Shown here: positions 51,903-60,494 of the stretch, piece after piece | Position numbering within the stretch: the first letter of the stretch is position 1 | Layout: each line of letters starts with the position of its first letter | Program-made: the position numbers and the translations under genes | NCBI GenBank assembly: GCA_963849955.1 | Contig: CAWKJU010000006.1 | Span: forward strand, 124,001-188,000 | Length of the DNA: 64,000 nucleotides | Source of the DNA: CAWFGW01 sp963849955 | GTDB taxonomy: Bacteria > Bacteroidota > Bacteroidia > Cytophagales > JAAEPT01 | Direction: 5' to 3' | The notes under the pieces: model-generated | What the model was told of the DNA's origin: nothing | The model's input: only the letters and a program-made list of their open reading frames with translations | Databases searched by the model: none

Positions 51903-53606
51903 CTATTTGTTTTTTGGTATTGTGAAATAAAAAGTACTGCCTATCCCGAATTCTGATTCCACCCAAATTTCTCCGCCATGCAATTCAACGATTTTTTTGC
52001 ATTGGGAAAGTCCGATACCTGTACCATCATATTCTACTCGAGTATGTAGACGTTGAAATATAATAAAAATTCTGTTATAGTATTGTTTTTCGATGCCAAT
52101 GCCATTGTCTTCTACTCTAAATACATGTGCGTTTTCTGTTTCTGAGGCAGAAATAGTAATGATAGGAGGCGTGTCATGTTTTTTAAATTTAATGGCGTTG
52201 AGTATTAAATTCTGAAAGACTGACTTTATATCATAACAATTGATAACTGGTAATTGACTGATGTGAATTGTTGCGCCACTTTCTTGTATAATAACAGTTA
52301 AATCGCTGAGCACTTCTTTTAGCAAGTTTTCGCAATTGGTGGTTGACTTTGCCATGTCTTTTCCAATTCTTGAATATTCAAGTAAATCAAAGATGAGGCT
52401 GGACATTCGGTTCGCTGCACCGCTTATTCGGCTCATGTAGGAGTTGATTTCTTGACTAGAGTTGTGCTCTAATTTTTTAGCTAATAAGGTAGAAAAATTG
52501 GAAATGCTTCTTAGTGGTTCTTGCAAGTCATGGGAAGCAGCGTAGGCAAACTGTTCAATCTCTTTGTTTTTTCTTTTAAGCTCTATATTTTTTTGGTTAA
52601 GAATTTTTTCGGCTTTATCCTGTTCTGTGATGTCTTGAACGGTGCCAGCCATTTTTATCACTTCTCCATTCGTGTTTAGTATTAGTTTACTAATTCCCTG
52701 AATAACTTTTGAGCTGCCATCCGGCAATAGAATCGTGAATGGCATTGGTGCACTTTGAAATTCTAACTCGCCTTTCTCCTTAAATGCAGCTAATGCCTTC
52801 TCACGATTTATTTTCATTCGTGTTATTGATTTAGCAACATCCTCGGGTGCCATACGTTCCATGGCTTTTTCCATTGTAACATCAAACCGTACATTGCCAT
52901 AACCATAGACGTTAAACATCTCGTTCGACCATCGTACTTTATTTGTCAGCATGTCCACCTCCCAGTTTCCTATTTTAGCTAACCGCTGAGCATCATTAAG
53001 TATTTCTTCACTTCGTATTAATTCATTCAGATGAAATTCCAACTCTTCTGACATGGTATTTAAGCCAACGGCAATAGCATCTAGCTCATCACCCTTATCA
53101 CTAATCTCAATTTTTTCTGAAAAATCCATTTGAGTGATTTTTATCAATGCATCCATAATTACATTGATTCTTTTTTCATTTTCCTGGATGAGATTGGTTT
53201 TAAAAATTAAATCTTTTTGTGCCTGTTGTTGTTTTTGCACCCAATGAGCAAGTTCTTCACTCATCGTATTTAAGGCGCTAGCCAGAAAGCCAATCTCGTC
53301 ATTGGAAGCAACTTGTGCTTTTGCACTATAATCCCTTTGAACAATGTTTTTAGACACGCGAGTAAGTTCTTCTAACCCACTAGAAATTTCTCTTATAATA
53401 TAAAAAGTAAGTAGCAATCCGCTGAGTCCTAAGGTTAATGCAATAGTGTGTAATACTAAAGCAGTAATAGGTGACAATTGGTCAAAAGCAAAATAGAGTG
53501 TGATGAGTTCAACGGTTATAAACAAAGCAGTTATGCCAACAACGAAATACAATTTCTTTGAAACAGAACTATTTTGAACCCATTTAAAAAAGAAATATTT
53601 GCCCAC
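51903..53606 (-). CDS. membrane histidine kinase with HAMP and PAS domains
   Basis: 567 residues. Two transmembrane helices (about 17-36, 43-68), two HAMP-like segments (about 70-190), a PAS domain (about 205-335; AKIGNWEVDMLTNKVRWSNE), HisKA with ASHDLQEPLRSISN and an HATPase (NLILNAIKFKK; VEDNGIGIEKQ; GTGIGLSQCKKIVE). It lacks a receiver; the neighbouring REC protein is the likely partner. An STAS-like gene precedes it on the same transcript. Confidence 0.93.
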   Translation of the reverse strand: MGKYFFFKWVQNSSVSKKLYFVVGITALFITVELITLYFAFDQLSPITALVLHTIALTLGLSGLLLTFYIIREISSGLEELTRVSKNIVQRDYSAKAQVASNDEIGFLASALNTMSEELAHWVQKQQQAQKDLIFKTNLIQENEKRINVIMDALIKITQMDFSEKIEISDKGDELDAIAVGLNTMSEELEFHLNELIRSEEILNDAQRLAKIGNWEVDMLTNKVRWSNEMFNVYGYGNVRFDVTMEKAMERMAPEDVAKSITRMKINREKALAAFKEKGELEFQSAPMPFTILLPDGSSKVIQGISKLILNTNGEVIKMAGTVQDITEQDKAEKILNQKNIELKRKNKEIEQFAYAASHDLQEPLRSISNFSTLLAKKLEHNSSQEINSYMSRISGAANRMSSLIFDLLEYSRIGKDMAKSTTNCENLLKEVLSDLTVIIQESGATIHISQLPVINCYDIKSVFQNLILNAIKFKKHDTPPIITISASETENAHVFRVEDNGIGIEKQYYNRIFIIFQRLHTRVEYDGTGIGLSQCKKIVELHGGEIWVESEFGIGSTFYFTIPKNK

Positions 53607-53616
53607 TGCTATTTTT

Positions 53617-54009
53617 TTATAAGTATTGCTTTAACCATTCTTTGGCTTCTGTTTCTTCATTAAACATTTTTACAGGATAGGGTTGCTTCTTAATGCTGAA
53701 AAATAAATTGGCCGTCATTTTTCCTACGGCAGATCTTGAAATGATTGCAACCGCTTTAGCAATTTCCGGAATTACTTCGGCAGCATAGTCACGCATTTCT
53801 TTGTTTGCGGGGGTAGCATCGGAACTGTCAGAGAGTAGGCAGATTTTTTTTCCTCCTGTAAGTTTTTTTAATTCTACCATTGTTTTTTTTGCTTCTTCAA
53901 CCGTTTGTTGAGGAACTTTTTTTGCTACAGAACAAAGTATTCCATTCTCATCAAACCACATGATTGAGTTAGGGAAATCAATGATTTTAGTATTTTCTGG
54001 AGGTAGCAT
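53617..54009 (-). CDS. STAS-like protein next to a histidine kinase
   Basis: 130 residues, alpha/beta fold (IMWFDENGILCSV; KKTMVELKKLTGGKKICLLS; SRSAVGKMTANLFFSI) resembling SpoIIAA/STAS-type proteins. Usual STAS phospho-serine is not certain. It lies 10 bases upstream of the histidine kinase. Possibly a partner-switch module for the kinase pathway. Confidence 0.65.
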   Translation of the reverse strand: MLPPENTKIIDFPNSIMWFDENGILCSVAKKVPQQTVEEAKKTMVELKKLTGGKKICLLSDSSDATPANKEMRDYAAEVIPEIAKAVAIISRSAVGKMTANLFFSIKKQPYPVKMFNEETEAKEWLKQYL

Positions 54010-54298
54010 TGTTGTTGTCTTTTTTTAAATCAATACTATTAATTATATAACTGTTAAGGTCTATCTTTAAAAGTTTTATAATAAATTTAACTTTATTATT
54101 TGTCGTTATTCTTAATACGAACTAATTCATCCTAAAATCACAACACGCAGGAATAAAATATTCAGTTGGAATTCTCCGACAAACATAATTTTCTCCTCTA
54201 AAATAGTATAAAATATCAGTTCATCGCACTTAAAGTTTGTTTAGTTGCAATGTGATAGGGGAGTGAATTAAGTAAAATATAGTCGTTGGTAGAGTTCC

Positions 54299-54973
54299 TT
54301 AATGGACAATTTGTCCATCTTCCATCTCAATAATTCGATCGGTTTTAGCAGCAAAGTCCTTGTCATGGGTTACAATGAGTAAGGTTAATTGAAGCTCTTG
54401 GGTGAGGTCTTTAAAAATGTTAAATACATTGTCGGCATTTCGGCTATCCAGGTTTCCGGTGGGTTCATCACCCATGATAATACTTGGGTTGTTGATTAGT
54501 GCACGTGCGATAGCTACCCGTTGTTTTTGTCCACCAGAAATGCGCGAGGAGATTTTGTGAGCCTGGTCATCGATTTCCAGGAGCTTCAGCTTCTCCATCG
54601 CGTCATGTTCAATTTCCTGATGGCTTTTGATTCCTAGCTTCTTAGCCGGTAACATCACGTTTTCAAGCACGGTAAATTCAGGTAGGAGGTAGTGAAACTG
54701 AAATACAAAGCCAATGGATTCATTGCGCACTAACGCTAAATCGTGATGCGGTGTGGTCGTAAGGTTTTGTCCTTTGAAAAGTAATTCACCTTCATATTCA
54801 GTATCCATGGTGGAAAGAATATAGAGCAAGGTTGACTTTCCACAACCCGACTTCCCCATAATGGATACAAACTCTCCTTTATTCACGCGAAAGCTAATGT
54901 CTTTTAAGGCATGGAACTTCACGGGGTCCAGGAAATATTTGTTGATATTTTTAGCTTCAAGTAAAGTCTCCAT
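54299..54973 (-). CDS. LolD/MacB-type ABC ATPase
   Basis: 224 residues. Walker A GKSGCGKST, the FVFQFHYLLPEFTVLEN loop, signature ISGGQKQRVAIA, Walker B IIMGDEPTGNLDS. It energises the permease whose gene overlaps by one base and works with the adaptor upstream. It belongs to a tripartite export operon (adaptor, permease, ATPase). Confidence 0.93.
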   Translation of the reverse strand: METLLEAKNINKYFLDPVKFHALKDISFRVNKGEFVSIMGKSGCGKSTLLYILSTMDTEYEGELLFKGQNLTTTPHHDLALVRNESIGFVFQFHYLLPEFTVLENVMLPAKKLGIKSHQEIEHDAMEKLKLLEIDDQAHKISSRISGGQKQRVAIARALINNPSIIMGDEPTGNLDSRNADNVFNIFKDLTQELQLTLLIVTHDKDFAAKTDRIIEMEDGQIVH

Positions 54974-56229
54974 TATTGTCCTCTAATTATTTCTACAGGG
55001 TCAATTTTTTCTGCTCTTCGTGCTGGTAAATAACCTGCCATAAAGGTGGATACCAAAGCAAAAAATAACCCTATGCCATAGTATTTGATGTCGTGGTTCA
55101 CCGGGAATGTTTTGATGGTAGGTAGCGCCTCTGTTTCAAAAGGAGCATAATCGATCCATAACGAAACACCAAAGCCAAATAATAAACCAACAAAACCACC
55201 GACTAAGCCAATTATAATAGCCTGACTAATAAAAATAGTTTTCACATCTTTTCCGCTAAACCCCACGGCTTTGAGAATGGCGATGTCATTCATTTTTTCA
55301 TAAATCAACATATTGAGGATATTGTAAATGCCAAAGCCAGCAACAATTAATAACGTGATTGAAACCGCATAGGTAATCAAGTTTCTGATGCTGGTTCCTG
55401 TTTCTATTTGACTGTTTGCAGATCGAAAATCAATGGCATAGACGCCATATTTCTTTCTAATTTCTTTCGACTTTTCATAAGCCATTTCTACATCATTCAT
55501 TTTAACATAGATGTCGGTGATGTAGCTTTTGTTTTGCCCTAAAATCTTTTGTGTCGTGTTAATGTTGGCATAACTCTGCATGTTGTCGACATCGGCCAAA
55601 CCACTTTGATATAATCCGACCACTTTTAAATGGTGTTGCGCACCAGTAACGGTGGTCACCTGGATATTATCACCAATATTAAGCGACATTTTATCGGCAA
55701 TACCCGCACCCAGAATAATACCGTTCTCAAAGTATTTTAAAGCATCTGAACTACCTTCAATTACATAGTCTTCAAAGCTAAAGAGGCGTACTTGTTCTTC
55801 AACATCAATTCCTTTAATGATGCCATTGAGTTGAATGGTACCATCCACATAAAACACTTGAGCATTTACTAATGGGGCAACCCCTTTAACGTCAGTATCT
55901 TTTCGCAACTGTTTCATCAACGGAGCTGCATTGTGAATGCTTTTTTTGGTGTGTTTTGGTTTGATGGAGTGTACCTGAACCGTTTTTTGTTCGAGGTCAA
56001 AATACGACTCTACAGGTTGTTTTTCACTAGGTTTTATTTCATTAAAAATGTGTACATGGGGCGCACTATTTAAAATCAACCCATCTAACATCTTGTTGAG
56101 CCCCGTCATGAAGCTGATCAAAATAATGAAAGAAGCGATTCCAAAGGTGACTCCTGCTGCTGCGATTAGCGATTGTTTTATTCGGGATTGCAGGTGCTTT
56201 TTTGCAATATTTAGGAGGAGCAGATTCAC
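54973..56229 (-). CDS. LolC/MacB-type ABC permease
   Basis: 418 residues. N-terminal helix (LIAAAGVTFGIASFIILISF), a large periplasmic domain (about 45-270) and three C-terminal helices with the FtsX-type ending ILKAVGFSGKDVKTIFISQA and GYLPARRAEKIDPVEIIRG. It transmits ATP energy to periplasmic cargo: lipoproteins (Lol) or peptides/antibiotics (MacB). The adaptor gene upstream favours MacB-like export. Overlaps neighbours at both ends. Confidence 0.9.
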   Translation of the reverse strand: MNLLLLNIAKKHLQSRIKQSLIAAAGVTFGIASFIILISFMTGLNKMLDGLILNSAPHVHIFNEIKPSEKQPVESYFDLEQKTVQVHSIKPKHTKKSIHNAAPLMKQLRKDTDVKGVAPLVNAQVFYVDGTIQLNGIIKGIDVEEQVRLFSFEDYVIEGSSDALKYFENGIILGAGIADKMSLNIGDNIQVTTVTGAQHHLKVVGLYQSGLADVDNMQSYANINTTQKILGQNKSYITDIYVKMNDVEMAYEKSKEIRKKYGVYAIDFRSANSQIETGTSIRNLITYAVSITLLIVAGFGIYNILNMLIYEKMNDIAILKAVGFSGKDVKTIFISQAIIIGLVGGFVGLLFGFGVSLWIDYAPFETEALPTIKTFPVNHDIKYYGIGLFFALVSTFMAGYLPARRAEKIDPVEIIRGQ

Positions 56230-57320
56230 TTGGATTCCGGCTTTTTAAGTTCAGTATCCGCCTGCAGGCCTGATATGATTTCTACTTTATCCAACCCTAA
56301 AATGCCTGTTTTTACCGTGACTAAACCATCCACGGTGGAAACGGTAGAGTCGTTGACTAAATACTCCCGGGGAATAGTAAGGGCAGCTGTTTTTTGATCA
56401 ATAATGATGTTAGCCTCGCCAGATAAACCCATATAAAGTGTTGGCGGCTTGGAAAGGAAATAACAATCCACTTTAAACGACTGCGATTGCGTATCCATCA
56501 TCGGATATATTTTAGCCACCTCAGCTTCAAACACCTGATTTGGGTAGGAATTTAAGGAGATAATGACTTTTTGACCCAGTTCCACGCGCGCTACATCCAT
56601 TTCATCCACAAGGAGCTCTACTTTAAAGCTATCGGCACTACCGATGATGGCAAAAGGTTCTTGCATCGCAATAAATTCAGCTTCTTTTTTCATGACATCG
56701 TAGACGCGTCCATTCAAATTGCTCGTCATCAACAAATCTTTCGAAAGTTCTTTGTTGGTTTTCAACTGGTTTTCTTTGAGTTGAGCATCTGTTTTTAATT
56801 CCTGCAAGGTGCGTGCATAGCGGCTTTTAATAATATCCAGCGCATTTTTTGATGTGGTGTAAGCCAGTTTTTTGGCTTCTAGGTCCTGTTTAGTCCCTAC
56901 GTTTTTATCATACAACACTTTTTGTCTGAAGTAATTGAGTGAATCGTTTTTAAGTTTAAGTTGTGCGTTTTCCAGTTCAGCATCAATTTCTTTGAGCACG
57001 GTAGCTCTGCTGTTGAGGTTTCTTTGTGCTAACTCGTACACAATTTTAGCATTGTCATAGTTGAGGTCGGTGGTTTTGCTTTCCACCATAAAGAGGGGAG
57101 CCCCCTTTTCTACATCGTCCCCTTCTTTGATGTAGCGTTTATGAATTACGCCTGAAAGGGTAGAATAAACCGTGTAATAATCATAAGGCCGCACCGTAGC
57201 AGAGGAATACACCGCCTCTATAATTTTTTCTTTCTGAGGGTGGATGACTTCGTTTTTCTTATTATTGCACGAAGTGAAGAACAATAAAAGTAGTAGAATA
57301 TATGTGACGAATTGTTGCAT
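56226..57320 (-). CDS. HlyD-like periplasmic adaptor lipoprotein
   Basis: 364 residues. Lipoprotein signal (LLLFFTSCNNKKNE, lipobox TSC), biotinyl-lipoyl-like halves (SGVIHKRYIKEGDDVEKGAP; NLNGRVYDVMKKEAEFIAMQ), an alpha-helical hairpin (about 95-185) and a beta-barrel domain (VELGQKVIISLNSYPNQVFE). It couples the ABC permease to an outer-membrane channel. First gene of the operon; the stop overlaps the permease start. Confidence 0.9.
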   Translation of the reverse strand: MQQFVTYILLLLLFFTSCNNKKNEVIHPQKEKIIEAVYSSATVRPYDYYTVYSTLSGVIHKRYIKEGDDVEKGAPLFMVESKTTDLNYDNAKIVYELAQRNLNSRATVLKEIDAELENAQLKLKNDSLNYFRQKVLYDKNVGTKQDLEAKKLAYTTSKNALDIIKSRYARTLQELKTDAQLKENQLKTNKELSKDLLMTSNLNGRVYDVMKKEAEFIAMQEPFAIIGSADSFKVELLVDEMDVARVELGQKVIISLNSYPNQVFEAEVAKIYPMMDTQSQSFKVDCYFLSKPPTLYMGLSGEANIIIDQKTAALTIPREYLVNDSTVSTVDGLVTVKTGILGLDKVEIISGLQADTELKKPESK

Positions 57321-57410
57321 TGTTAATGGACCGATTGTGTAATCGTCAAGTTCTAAAAATTCTGCTAAAATGCTAAATAGTAGGAGAATGAATTTTAATG
57401 ATTGATATCA

Positions 57411-58343
57411 CTATCCCAACTGCTCCACCTCATCAATCTTATCGACTTCCAACACAATGTACCCCTCATCATCCGTGTGGAAGTTTCGGGCAAATTTAGC
57501 GTTCCAAACCAGTTCCTTAAAGTCATAAGAGTGGCGGCTGTGTACAATTTGGTTAAAGGCATCATCAAACCCTGTAATGAGAATTAAAAACTCAGCCTCG
57601 TAGTTTGCTAAATCTGCCTGAGTTAAGTTGAATAAAGGGCTTTTGTCGTCAATAGCGTGTACAATGGTCCAGGTCAATGGGAAAAACACAATTTTACTCG
57701 TCTCTAGGGCAAGGTTGTGGTAGTTCTTATTAAAGGAACCATCTTTTGCCGTATCCACTATTGATAGGATAACACGTGCGTCTAAATCCATCAACTGACT
57801 TTTTCGTTTATTAATGATTTTAAACTGAAAAGAAGTTTTGTCCTGATAAGGGCTAATAATTGCTTTGTCAGAAAAACGAATTTTTGCATTGGGCTTCGAA
57901 AACCGACCATATAATAAACCCGTTGCCATCGCAAAGCTAAGTAGGCCACACAACGCTTCGAAGCTAGCGATAAGGTTAGCCGCCAGGCCTTGTGGAATAA
58001 TTCCACCATATCCCACAGTAGTAAGCGATTGCACACTAAAGAAATACGCTTTAAGAAACTGGGATAATAAATCATTTGGTTCGCCTCCTCCTGATAAGTT
58101 CGCATCAACAGCTAAGTAGAGGGTGGCAAACAAAAGGTTAATAATTAAATAGGTTAATAAAACTAAGCTTAAAAAATGAACCCAGGAGATAGTAGTCAGG
58201 TATTGATAGGTGTTATAAAAATTAAATCCTTCACCCGCCCGTTTGATGTTGAAATCCCCTTGATGGTTAATAAACCGTTTTGTTTTACGGAAATAGATTT
58301 TACCAATTCCAGGATCGTTTTCTTGTTGGATGTTGGGATTCAT
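57411..58343 (-). CDS. inward-rectifier potassium channel (KirBac-like)
   Basis: About 310 residues from ATG 58343 (MNPNIQQENDPGIG); the longer frame to 58427 has an unlikely N-terminus. An amphipathic slide helix precedes two transmembrane helices with the selectivity filter TVGYGG at about residue 115, and the cytoplasmic immunoglobulin-like Kir domain follows (KSQLMDLDARVILSIVD; LTWTIVHAIDDKSPL; RHSYDFKELVWNAKFARNF). It forms tetramers passing potassium. No partner gene is adjacent. Confidence 0.93.
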   Translation of the reverse strand: MNPNIQQENDPGIGKIYFRKTKRFINHQGDFNIKRAGEGFNFYNTYQYLTTISWVHFLSLVLLTYLIINLLFATLYLAVDANLSGGGEPNDLLSQFLKAYFFSVQSLTTVGYGGIIPQGLAANLIASFEALCGLLSFAMATGLLYGRFSKPNAKIRFSDKAIISPYQDKTSFQFKIINKRKSQLMDLDARVILSIVDTAKDGSFNKNYHNLALETSKIVFFPLTWTIVHAIDDKSPLFNLTQADLANYEAEFLILITGFDDAFNQIVHSRHSYDFKELVWNAKFARNFHTDDEGYIVLEVDKIDEVEQLG

Positions 58344-58452
58344 GGGGATAGAAGAAATAGGTCCTATTGCGTTGACAATATAAAACCTTTTTAGCCAGCA
58401 TTTATAGCTGTGAGGGCGATTTTTCAATGAGCGATTTCAATCGCTAACTTAC

Positions 58453-58902
58453 TTAAAGGTTATCGCTTTGATACCATTCAGCAAAAGAGGTGCTGGTTTC
58501 GTACAATTTCAAGCTATGTAATTTAATTGTAGGTGCAAGGTGTGTCTTAATTATTTCAGCAAATCCATAGACTAAAAATTCGCAGGTAGGTGCATAAGGA
58601 GTGTAGACTGTTTTGTCATTCCGTTGAGTAAGTACCTGAATCAATTCGTCATCAAAACCTTCTTCCAGCACAAGGGCGTGATCATACACATCTAAAATGT
58701 GTTCTTTCACAATTTTCTTCAGGTCTTTAAAATCCATTACCATTCCGTTTTTCGGATGGGTGCTGTCTTGGATAGTTGTACCGAGCACCGTTACTTCCAG
58801 TTTGTAGGAGTGACCATGAATATATTTACATGGGCCATCGTACCCTTTTAGGGCATGAGCCATTTCAATTTCAAATATTTTGGTCAATCGGATCGTGGGC
58901 AT
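58453..58902 (-). CDS. queD: 6-carboxytetrahydropterin synthase QueD-family
   Basis: 149 residues. Zinc histidines in EMAHALKGYDGPCKYIHGHS, with the cysteine of GPCKY at the catalytic position, then MVMDFKDLKKIVKE, YDHALVLEE and APTCEFLVYGFAE. It makes 6-carboxytetrahydropterin for queuosine-type tRNA modification. The standard family length is about 120-150. A hairpin (AGCGATT-tc-AATCGCT, 58430-58445) follows the stop. Confidence 0.92.
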   Translation of the reverse strand: MPTIRLTKIFEIEMAHALKGYDGPCKYIHGHSYKLEVTVLGTTIQDSTHPKNGMVMDFKDLKKIVKEHILDVYDHALVLEEGFDDELIQVLTQRNDKTVYTPYAPTCEFLVYGFAEIIKTHLAPTIKLHSLKLYETSTSFAEWYQSDNL

Positions 58903-59115
58903 TGGTGTTGTGCTTTTTTAAGAAGCTGCAAAGATAAAAAAACAATACGGAAAGCTATTTAATTATTCAATTGAAAATCAGTAATCCTATTATAGAAATA
59001 AAACGATATGGAATTTGAATTAATTTTCTTCTAAATTTTTATGCAAAACGCGTATAACTTATTAGCTTGTAGAACTCTTTAATAGTTTTAGCGTATCGTT
59101 TTTAAAATTTGATAT

Positions 59116-60456
59116 ATGAAGATTTTTGTTGTTGAGGACGACCCTTTTTATGCCAACCTAATACAATACGTACTAGAACAGAATCCTGAAAATGAGGTGT
59201 CAAAATTTGAAAACGGGAAAGAAGTCCTGGATAATTTACACCGTAATCCAAACATTGTGACCGTTGATTATTCACTGCCAGACATGTCGGGAGAGGAGTT
59301 GCTGAAAAAAATCAAATCACGAAGTCCAGAAGCTTTTATAATAATGATATCTTCTCAAGAAGACATTGCTACAGCGATTTCGTTACTTAAATTAGGCGCT
59401 TACGATTACATTGTAAAAGACGATGATGCTAAAGACAGACTTTGGAGCACCTTTAGAAACTTAACCAGTCAAATAGAACTCAAAGAAGAGGTTGAAGATT
59501 TAAGAGGCAAAGTAGAACAACAATTCGATTTTGCCAACAGTATTATTGGAGAGAGTGAAGCACTTAAAAAATCCTTAAAACTGATCGATAAAGCGGCAAG
59601 AACAGCTATTAATATTACAATTTGTGGAGAAACAGGTACAGGTAAAGAAGTAGTGGCAAATGCCATTCACTTTAACTCAGCCAGAAAGAAAAAAAAGTTT
59701 GTCGCGGTAAATATGGCCGCTATACCCAAAGACCTGATAGAGTCAGAACTCTTTGGGCATGAAAAAGGGGCCTTTACAGGAGCAGCCAACCAACGAATCG
59801 GAAAATTTGAAGAAGCCAATGGTGGAACAATTTTCCTGGATGAGATAGGGGAGTTGGATTTAAGTCTTCAAGCCAAGTTGTTACGCGTCATTCAAGAAAA
59901 TGAAGTCGTGCGCGTAGGTGGGAATAAACCCATAAAATTTGATGTTCGCATTATTACAGCTACCCATAAAAATTTAGCTGAAGAAGTACAACAAGGTAAC
60001 TTTAGACAGGACTTATATTACCGGTTGATTGGTTTACCCATTGAATTACCTCCATTACGCGATCGCGACAAGGATATTGTATTGCTTGCCAAGGTGTTTT
60101 TAGAAAAGTTTTCTAAATCGAATAAAACAGCAAACGCATTTTCTAAAGAAGCTAAAGCAAAACTATTGCAGTATCATTATCCCGGAAATGTCAGAGAACT
60201 TAAATCCATTGTAGAATTAGCCGCAGTAATGGCAGAAGGTGATTTTGTAGAAGCCGATGACATCACCTTTAACTCGCTAAATTCTACCGATGATTTTATG
60301 ATTGTAGAGGATACATTAAAAGGCTATACCCGTAAAATTATTCAACATTTTCTCGATAAGTATGATTCTAATGTGCTCAAAGTGGCAGAAAAATTGGATG
60401 TCGGAAAGTCTACTATTTATCAAATGATAAAAAATGAAGAATTAACCATTAAGTAG
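59116..60456 (+). CDS. sigma-54-dependent NtrC-family response regulator
   Basis: 446 residues. Receiver at 1-120 (VEDDPFYANLIQYVLEQ; VDYSLPDMSGEEL), AAA+ domain at about 145-385 (Walker A GETGTGKEVVANAIH, GAFTGA sigma-54 contact loop, GGTIFLDEIGEL), and a Fis-type helix-turn-helix at the end (VAEKLDVGKSTIYQMIKNEE). It activates sigma-54 promoters after phosphorylation by the adjacent hybrid kinase. Target promoters probably include the downstream polysaccharide export gene. Confidence 0.95.
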   Translation: MKIFVVEDDPFYANLIQYVLEQNPENEVSKFENGKEVLDNLHRNPNIVTVDYSLPDMSGEELLKKIKSRSPEAFIIMISSQEDIATAISLLKLGAYDYIVKDDDAKDRLWSTFRNLTSQIELKEEVEDLRGKVEQQFDFANSIIGESEALKKSLKLIDKAARTAINITICGETGTGKEVVANAIHFNSARKKKKFVAVNMAAIPKDLIESELFGHEKGAFTGAANQRIGKFEEANGGTIFLDEIGELDLSLQAKLLRVIQENEVVRVGGNKPIKFDVRIITATHKNLAEEVQQGNFRQDLYYRLIGLPIELPPLRDRDKDIVLLAKVFLEKFSKSNKTANAFSKEAKAKLLQYHYPGNVRELKSIVELAAVMAEGDFVEADDITFNSLNSTDDFMIVEDTLKGYTRKIIQHFLDKYDSNVLKVAEKLDVGKSTIYQMIKNEELTIK

Positions 60457-60494
60457 ATGAAAACAGAGATAACATTTTTTATTCAAGAAGAGCT

